DNA of 64,000 nucleotides from Crocodylus rhombifer (lineage: Eukaryota > Chordata > Crocodylia > Crocodylidae): assembly GCA_038503035.1 (NCBI GenBank), contig JAVSML010020418.1, positions 1 through 64,000 on the forward strand, read 5' to 3'. Shown here in pieces: positions 56,641-64,000 of this stretch. The position numbers were made by a program, and so were the translations under genes. Below the pieces are notes generated by a model. That model was given only the letters and a program-made list of their open reading frames with translations, did no database searches and was not told the origin of the DNA. Numbering within the stretch: the first letter of the stretch is position 1; each line of letters opens with the position of its first letter.

Positions 56641-59600
56641 TTTTTTAGCTGTGTTTCATCTGAATCGCTAACAGGAAAGGTTTTGAAGGCAAATTGGAAA
56701 ACTAACAACTTCTTTATTAAGAAACTACAAATGAACAAGGATAATATTGTTTTTAAAATTCATTTAAAAAAAAACCACCCTCTTCCAACCCTCCTCCCAT
56801 AATAGCATATGAAGCGATAGCAGACTCAACTCATAAAACATTTGTCCAGTGCCAGAGCATAATATTAGCAAATTATTATTGGAAGATCAGTGCTTTGAAG
56901 GGCAAAAAAAAAGGAATACCAACATATTGGCCTATCCCAGCTCTCACATGCTCTACTCCCAGCTGCTGCTATCAGACAAGGCATGAAGTAGACAGATCTG
57001 AAGCAAGTTGAAAGCATCTGAAATGCCAAAACTCTGCATGGGCTTTTTGTTTTTCAAAGAGCACCTTCCTCTCCAGCTCCGCGGTCTGTTCCTCAGACAG
57101 CGAGTATGCTAAACCAAAAGACTATCCTGGAAAATCTGTATTTGTCCAAGATTTTTCACTGATAGTGTGTCTTAGGTTTGGTTCCTCTCCCAAGGTAATG
57201 TCTTTGGCAACCCCCTGCCAGGTTCCCAACCAAAGAAAAAAGACTCTCCCAGATCATTTTATTCCAGTTTTTATACTTAGCCCAGTCCATTCTCAGGCAG
57301 GCTTCAAAGGTTTAGTGAGCAGTCCCACTGGTGTCCACACGAGCTGATTTTATGCTGGGTATAGAATCAGTTGTTAAGACATTATTTAAATATTGCAGTG
57401 CTCCTACTCATTCTGTCCATAGGCAGATTCTCCTTTTACTTCCACTGTGTGTTTAATTCAGTCAACAGTAACATCTGTATAAGTTATAAGAAAATTGGGC
57501 CCCAAAACATCCATGGTCAGATCATCAACTGGTGACACCAGCAGTATTCAGTGTGGCCTTGGCCAGCCTCCTTCGCTAATGCATTTAATTCTTAAAAGTA
57601 ACAGAGAAAGGAAAGAAATCTAAATGTTCAACAACAATAATACCATTGTACCTCTGTTTTCCTTGGCAGTTATCTAATTCCCTTCTATGTTATCCGTTCG
57701 GGAATCTGATTATGACCTAGTCAAACAGAAGAGCAATGGTATTATTGCTTTAATAACGGGGGAACAGTTTTAGTTCCTTTTATTATGCTTTGCAGGAAAA
57801 TTCAGGTCCTGCTTGAGTCATTTTAAAGTTATGCAATTCTGTCTTCATATTGTTTCCTACTAAGCCAACATTCAAGGGAATTTCTTAAATTAATGCATTT
57901 TTAGAAAGACCAATAACAAAATCAGTCCTGACGATCATAAGTAATGTGACCTCGTTATACCCACATATATTTATCTTGATGGGTTTTTTTTCTCACTGCG
58001 TTTGTGCGTCTTGATGCTTTTGGAAGAATGGAATTTGGTATACAGGACTCTTGGTGCTTATTTTCCTATTGTTACAGAAATGTAACAAATAACATGTCTT
58101 TAATATTTCTTATTAAGTTGTCAATCAAAGTAAATGTTTCAGTTTCAGTAATTCATGCTGTGATTGTGCTGTGCACAGAAATTTCTCTACTTTAGAATAT
58201 CTGCCGAATTTGCAAGATGATTGGGATGGCATTTATGATGGCTGAAAAGGTAAGTTTTATTGGAACAAGGGTAACAAATATATATTGTAATGACATTTTA
58301 AATCACTTTAGTATTAACTACAGTAGATTGTTAAGCTGTTGAGCCACAAAAACAGAGCCACCCAGAGGAGAGGACAGTGAGAAATTTTATTCCAGACTTA
58401 GGCATTCCAGGGAGCTGAATGCATGACTTTTAATCGGGTCACAAATGCCTTTTTTACATCAAACGCGTTTTTCTTTCTACATAAAGATACTTCCGGTGCT
58501 ATATTACTCCTGCTTAAAATAAAGATACGTAGTGACAAACTCAGGTCAGTGGTTAGGGGACCTGATGCAGAGGCAGAACTAACAAGGTTTGGACCCTGAG
58601 CCAGAGCCCTGTGGCAGGTGGGTCAAGGGGCAGGTGCTGAGCACTAGAGAGTGGGTGGTCAGCCTCGCCGGCCCTGAGAAGCCCGGCTGTTGTCTGCTGC
58701 TATTTGCCTGCCCCTGGTTACAGCTGCTGCAGCAACTGCTACAGTTGTGTGGTGTCCCTGCACCGAACCGCTAGAGCTGTGGCTTGGGGCTGCTGCTGCT
58801 CTGAAAGATTTCTGGTGCCCTGCTCGCCTATCGTAAATTATGCTGCTGACCTGATGTAAGAACTTGTGCCAGATCTGAACATTTCTGTGGTTGGCAGAAA
58901 TTTTGATTCTTAAAATCCTTGCTGATTGCTGTCGGTTGGGGCAGGGTTGCTTATACATTTTCTTTGAGTGTCTGGACTATTTAGCATCCAGGAAGAAGGC
59001 GTTGATATGATTGTTGTTAATGGTGCTGAGCACAGGGGAATAGCAGATGTGAAATTATATTTGTTTAGAAAGTGCACATGTGAGCAAGAGGCTGATGTCA
59101 GCTCAGCTTGCCTAGTTTCCAGCACAGGTGCTCAGGAAAAGGCTGTTGGACTTGCTGACTGGTAGGCAACAGGAGCAGAGGCTTAGCTGCACAGCCAAAA
59201 GGTACAGGATTGCAGGGAGGGGTTCAGTTTTCTCATGCCTTGTTCTGTTTTCTTAATGTAGAAAACAGGCTTGGAGCAAAAGAACTTACTGAATACAAGT
59301 GTGCGTTTTTCTGTGCCAAGTCATTCAGTTAGGCTACAAACAGGCATTGCATATGTCCTAGGATAGACCATTTTATCCCAGAACAAAGCACAGTTGTTCA
59401 GATGTCCCTGATAGTTGTACCAGAATTAATCCTAAAAAGGTTCATGGGATAAGAAGTACTAATGGTTTATCTCAGGGCATCACAAAGTGTGTCTGAAAGG
59501 TTATCCCAGGACTGCATCATTGAATCAGTGGTAGAAGAGCTGCGGTGCATGCAGCTGCTCACTAACCCCTGATTAGAGGGGCGATGTGTGAACACCCCAA

Positions 59601-60639
59601 ACCCGGGACATTTCTGTTCCATGACAAACATGAGCAGGGACTTGTCCAGGGACAAGTGCAGTGTCTGTTCCTAGCTTCAGTTTATATAGGGTGAAAACCT
59701 ACTTTTGCTTAAACCCCAAGGGCAAAACTCCTGCCCCATGGAGAAGCTGGTTTTAGTTCAGACCTGTTTTTACTAAGTAATCTTCCAGCATGTCTGACCT
59801 TTGTCCTTTCCCTGTGGAAAAGAATGGTCTTAGAGCTACCCAGTGGGAAGTTTCTGGGGACCTTTCCTTCCTTCCTTTCCCTGACAGAAACCTGATCAGT
59901 TTTTGGAGAAATAAAATGATTAACTGAAGTGGGAAGGAAAATGAGCAATTTGCAGAGGAAATGGTCCTGGAGCAATTTGCCTGCAAGGAAGAAACCTTTT
60001 TTTCCTCCTTGCATGCTGTGTTGGCACAATGTTATTAACAGTCACAGGTAAAAACCAAAGTGAGGTCTGGTTGTGGTGACTGCCAGGGTTGGAGTGGTTT
60101 GCTGTGATGCTCCAGCAACTGCCAGCAGGTTTCCTTCCTCAGAAGGGGCAGGTCAAAGCTCTGGTATGGAAAGGTTTGCAGCCATGACCTTGGTAGAGGG
60201 GAATTTGGCTTAGCGAGTGCCCAGTTCCACATTCCATGTCACAGGCAATCACCACCAAGGTGTTTGGGCTTTTTGATGGGACAATTTCTGTGAAAACCAC
60301 GCTTCTCTGTTCCCTTCTAGCCATAAGCCTGGGAATTGCACCTGGCACTTCGCAGCAGTTGAAACCCCTGGCTTTTGACAGAAGCAGTCTCTTATGAACT
60401 AGCAGAAAAACTAGAATCAGCCAAGCAGGCCAGTTGCCAGAGATACTTAGATTGCCCTTGTTCTCATCAACTAACTGCTTCATTGGGGAAAATGACTACA
60501 AGGAAATTAAAACTGTGGGCAGTTTGTTTTGATAAGGTACAACTTCCCATACACAGTGTAATCAGTAGCACAATCAACTTGTGTCCTTTTCTATGCAGAG
60601 GGTGCCCCTCCGGACTTAGCTACCCACCAGAATTTACCA

Positions 60640-60786
60640 AGATAACTAGACTGTTACACTGGTATAACTCCTTGGGTAAACATGCTTATTTTGCAACCCT
60701 AGGTGATTTACACCACTATAACTACAATGGTGTAATTAAACTAGTATAAACACACTGGTAACTTTTTCATTTAGATAAGCCCTTCA
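60640..60786. mobile_element. Possible MITE fragment
   Basis: Contains 'acactggtataactcc', 'ggtgatttacaccactataactacaatggtgtaattaaac' and the end 'tttagataagccctt', typical of a 'GTGTAGACAAGCCCT' terminus. A similar terminus, 'agcccttgtctacagt', lies at about 61487. Confidence 0.5.
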
Positions 60787-61324
60787 ACTCAATTGGCTGT
60801 GGGAGAAATACAGCGAATGTCCCTCAAATTTGAACGCTGTTAGCAGAGCGAGTCTCCGGGCAGAGGACTCTGGTTGGAGAGGAACAAAGTCCACAAAGGA
60901 ATTACTTCAATTGCCAATCAGGTTAGTAATTGGGAGAGTCTATATCAGTTCAGGTGGTGCCCTGACACAAAGGAAATGGTGGAGGATGGAAAAGAAAGGA
61001 AATGTGTGTGTGCCTGTGCTTAGACCAGTCAACCATACTGCACCAAACTTCTAGGAATCAAAGTAGGGCAAAGGTAATGAGAATGACAGATTAATGACTA
61101 TGGCATAATGAAAGAAGCACAATAATTAGGTGTCACGAGCATAGAACATCTTTTTTACTATAGCAATATTCATTTAAAAGGCAAATTTGATTAAACCCAC
61201 AATCAAATTAGGAAAGTAAGTACAATTTTAACTAGGAAGGTCTTGCACATATACTATCTCAGTTTGGTATGTGACGATAGATTTCTTTGGCCCTGGATTA
61301 AAAATGAATATCAATTGCTGGGGT

Positions 61325-61405
61325 TATTTCACCCCACCAATCTCCTGTCCAGAGCAGGGGCCCTGGACCTGATGATCTCACGAGGTCCCTTCTGTGAATC
61401 TGTGT
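61325..61405 (+). mobile_element. CR1 LINE, very short 3' end
   Basis: 'ccctggacctgatgatctcacgaggtcccttctgtgaatctgtg' is the CR1 3' UTR with the terminal octamer trace. Only about 80 bases remain. Confidence 0.75.
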
Positions 61406-62448
61406 ATTTTCCAATTAAGACTGGCCATGCATGCACTATCACAGCTTTGCCTAGGGGACTTAATATGCCTTTCCTCTAATTCTCCTAGCCCTTGTCTACA
61501 GTAAGGTAAACATATTTTTTAAATATGTTCTAGCTAATGTGTAAAAATCCCAGTGTTGAAAAGGTAAGCTCTAAATATCATATGTATTAGTTGGCTGAGA
61601 TAAACCCTTGACCCTCCCCTAGAATTTCCCCATCCTAACAAACACATTACAGTTCAGCTTACTCTGTCTGCACTCCAATTTTAACATGTTTTACCTAATA
61701 CATAGTACAAACACATTTTTTCCTAGTCAAAGGCAAGACCTTAGTGAGAAGTTGAAAAGGAAATAAGCTATGGTATTTCTAATTACCTCCATGTGTCTGA
61801 AAGCTCCATGGTACTTGGAACTAATAAAACTGCATAGAGTTCCTTTAGGACATCTTCTACATCCAGCTCTAGGATCTCAGTCCTGACGCACTGAGAATTG
61901 GAAGACAGATATTATTTAGAAAATTAGACCCTCAGCAGGTCACACTTTCTGTTCCATAGCTCAGATCTACCATCTCTTAATACACATTCTAAAAAGTATT
62001 AAGGTTCAGTCATGGAAGCACTGTAGGTGAATGGCACTCCAATGTGGGATCCTAATCAAAATAATCAAGGATTTTTTTTTCTTCTTTTCTATTTCAAATT
62101 TTCTTTTTCCTATTTTTTGCTATTGACAGCTCAGTCAACAACTTAAGGTAGTGCTAATTTCTTTTCTGCAACAAACAACTATTCATCATTCTAGATATGT
62201 TCTAAATTAATAACAGATTACACAGGGCGGAGTCAAAAATATTTCTCTACGATTATCAGGCTATGTAAATGTGCTTTAACCTGAAATTTCACTTGTCCAG
62301 GACTCTAACTAGAGATCTCAAAATGCTTAACAAATCTTAATGATCTCAGCTGGTCTACACATGGAGTTATTCAGGCACAACTAGCCCTAAATAATTAAAT
62401 ATTGGGAAATGTATGCTGCAACAAGAATGCCTTATTCCTAGTTAGTCC
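61406..62448. other. Intergenic sequence, 1 kb
   Basis: MITE-type ends near 61487 ('agcccttgtctacagt') and 62349 ('ggtctacacatgg'). Otherwise AT-rich and featureless. Confidence 0.6.
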
Positions 62449-62851
62449 TTAAGCTAAGGGTTTGTCAGGGAACAAATTGCAAAATAAGCCAGGTTGTAAA
62501 TTTAAAATGCAAGTGTTTTCAGCACCAATTCCTTGTGTATGCTTCCACTGCACTGAGTGATTGGGCGACTGGTGCCTCCCAAGTGTGGGAGGGCACCAGA
62601 TCACCGACGGGTGGGGGAGAGAAGAGGGATCCTCCAGCGGCCAGTCGCGGACTTTGGGTTTCACGGCTGGCACTTCCAGGGATTGCACAGCTGATCTCGG
62701 GGTGCGCATGCACCCGTGTGTACCCCCTATGGTCACCAGTGACTGAGTACCTTTGTGAATATCACGCTGCTGCTTGTTGTGCGTGAGGACCGGAGATAAA
62801 GCTTCGGGACTTTTAGCAGGCGATGGGGTCATGCAAGTCCGGCTTGCACGT
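62449..62851 (-). other. CpG-bearing stretch with a 127-codon minus frame, next to the LTR-like block
   Basis: Unlike its surroundings it keeps many CpG sites. The minus frame from 62832 to 62449 begins just after the LTR-like end and is Pro/Ser/His-rich with no recognised domain. It may be leader or internal sequence of a young retroelement, but no primer binding site (TGG...) follows the LTR-like end, so this is uncertain. Confidence 0.3.
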
Positions 62852-63410
62852 TGTTGTGATTAAACAATTGACAAGGAGCAGGTGGGGCGATGAGAAAAAT
62901 TGAAGGGTTTTAATTACTTATGGCTGCAGCCGTGGGTGAGAGAAGACAGAAGCAAACGAGGAGGACACAACTGGCAGGATGTGCTGACATGTCACGGTGA
63001 ATACAAATGGCGTCCGGCGGTTGCTAAGCGCGGATGGGAGGCGGAGTCTGAATGATCAGGCTAGCATCCCTTGTTACAACGGAGTGGGTAACAAACAACC
63101 TTGCTCCGGTGCAGCTAGGCGCTCCCTTTTATTACTTAGCTGACGCACGCGATCATGAGGGGTAAGTTTGCCCTATCACCTGTTTGATTTTTTTTCAAAA
63201 AGCGCATGCTTTAACTTTTCCCTCCCTGGTCCCGTGGCATGGAGGGCGGGGACTCCCGCCACCTTGTTGCCTCGCACACTAGCGCAATTACAATGGGGAG
63301 ACAGTGAATATTAGATTCATCCATGGGCATAGAGGATTAATTTGAATTATACAAAGGCACACACAGATGATGTGTAATAGGAGCTAGTGTGGAGCAACCG
63401 TTCCACAACA
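62852..63410 (-). mobile_element. LTR-like block (possible endogenous retrovirus or LTR retrotransposon LTR), 559 bp
   Basis: The ends TGTTGTG and CACAACA are perfect 7-base inverted repeats with the TG...CA termini of LTRs. Read on the minus strand, a TATA-like AATAAAAGG lies at about 63137-63129 and an ATTAAA poly(A) hexamer at 62914-62909, an LTR-like order. CpG is well above the window background. Against it: flanking bases gcacgt and actata do not form a duplication, and no primer binding site or polypurine tract is evident. A CpG-rich regulatory island is the alternative. Confidence 0.35.
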
Positions 63411-64000
63411 ACTATATCATGAGATTGCCCCACATAGACAAGCCAAGAACAGGTTGCCCTGAACCACTTAACTAAACCCAAGACTCAATATTTTGTTTTG
63501 TTTGCCGATTTATTCAAACCATTTTTATTCTTTTTAGCCTTTTTAAAACGCCACATTTTTGTTTCCAAATTAACAGTTGATTTTTTTCTTAAATATGAAA
63601 ATTAACTGTTTCTGCATTTCTAAAACTAGACATTTCATTTAAAATTGTCCAAACAAAATATTTCAACATTTTCAACATTTCCACCAACTTTAGCTAGAAC
63701 TACTCAATTAATTCGGCTTGGATACATAAAGTTTTGGTTCCTCCAAAACCTCATTTTTGGCAAATTTACTATTTCCTCCAAAAAAAAAAAAAAAAAAATC
63801 CCAGACCTTGTTAGTGGTACTAAGACCTCTGGGATTGTATCCCTGGTTCGTTGTGCTGAAACAAACTGCATTGTCTTCTATTTCAGAATAATTGTCCTTT
63901 TTGAGCTCTGTGGGGATTTGTGGGAAGGCATTGGAGAAATAACATACAAAAAACTAGAACTCTTGGTTCCAAAATGACTGGAGGAATAATGGCACTTGTG
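63411..64000. other. Intergenic sequence to the window edge
   Basis: AT-rich with an A19 run at 63780-63798. No gene recognised. Confidence 0.7.

Larger units (their letters stand above)
55611..61324. other. Intergenic sequence, 5.7 kb
   Basis: It contains MITE-like pieces at 56385-56640 and 60640-60786. I recognise no gene, RNA or conserved exon. Frames at 58589-58774, 59709-60029 and 60375-60749 look like chance. Confidence 0.65.

Noticed and set aside
58190..58255. Exon-like stretch ending AAG|gtaagt
   Set aside because: A good donor alone. The translation matches nothing I know, and the acceptor side is weak.
61325..64000. Possible first exon or promoter of ATP2A2, the neighbour of IFT81 in mammals
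   Set aside because: No SERCA-like coding sequence is visible, and the CpG-bearing block here has LTR-like ends.

Overview
The window is a piece of a vertebrate nuclear genome, most likely a sauropsid and, from the repeat mix, probably a crocodilian or a turtle. The evidence is spliced exons with GT-AG borders, a low-CpG AT-rich background, several CR1 LINE fragments, old MIR SINEs, many non-autonomous hAT elements with 8-bp target duplications, and Penelope-like fragments. There are no operons, ribosome binding sites, CRISPR arrays or other prokaryotic features.

One protein-coding gene is recognisable: IFT81, on the + strand from 2234 to 44658. It codes for a core subunit of the intraflagellar transport B complex. 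Fifteen consecutive exons join in a single open frame and encode 533 residues plus the stop. This fits the C-terminal part of the usual protein of about 676 residues. The first roughly 143 residues, with the tubulin-binding calponin-homology-like domain, must lie upstream of the window. All internal junctions keep frame and no exon is damaged, so the gene looks functional. Intron sizes run from 75 bases to about 9.2 kb.

Layout: 1-2233 is intron before the first visible exon. 2234-5360 holds four exons. 5361-13808 is a large intron with a GC-rich repeat block (10034-10630) and a run of unidentified minus-strand open frames (11475-12717). 13809-18809 holds three exons. 18810-27966 is a 9.2 kb intron with a Penelope-like copy, MIR elements and AT-rich sequence. 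27967-36377 holds six exons, including one pair separated by only 75 bases. 36378-43489 is a 7.1 kb intron with two hAT-type elements, one of them very GC-rich. The last two exons end at 44658. From 44659 to 64000 I find no coding sequence. This flank carries hAT, CR1, MIR and Penelope-like copies and ends in a CpG-bearing, LTR-like block at about 62450-63410. In mammals the next gene on this side is ATP2A2, and no part of it is visible.

The window shows no new multi-gene system. The most interesting non-genic signals are three Penelope-like fragments. One has a hammerhead-ribozyme-like core and a 16-bp target duplication. One is a 97-base near-palindrome inside a perfect 14-bp target duplication. 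One has a decayed core. Two further points are the 75-base IFT81 intron, which is open in frame, and the unidentified antisense open frames inside introns.
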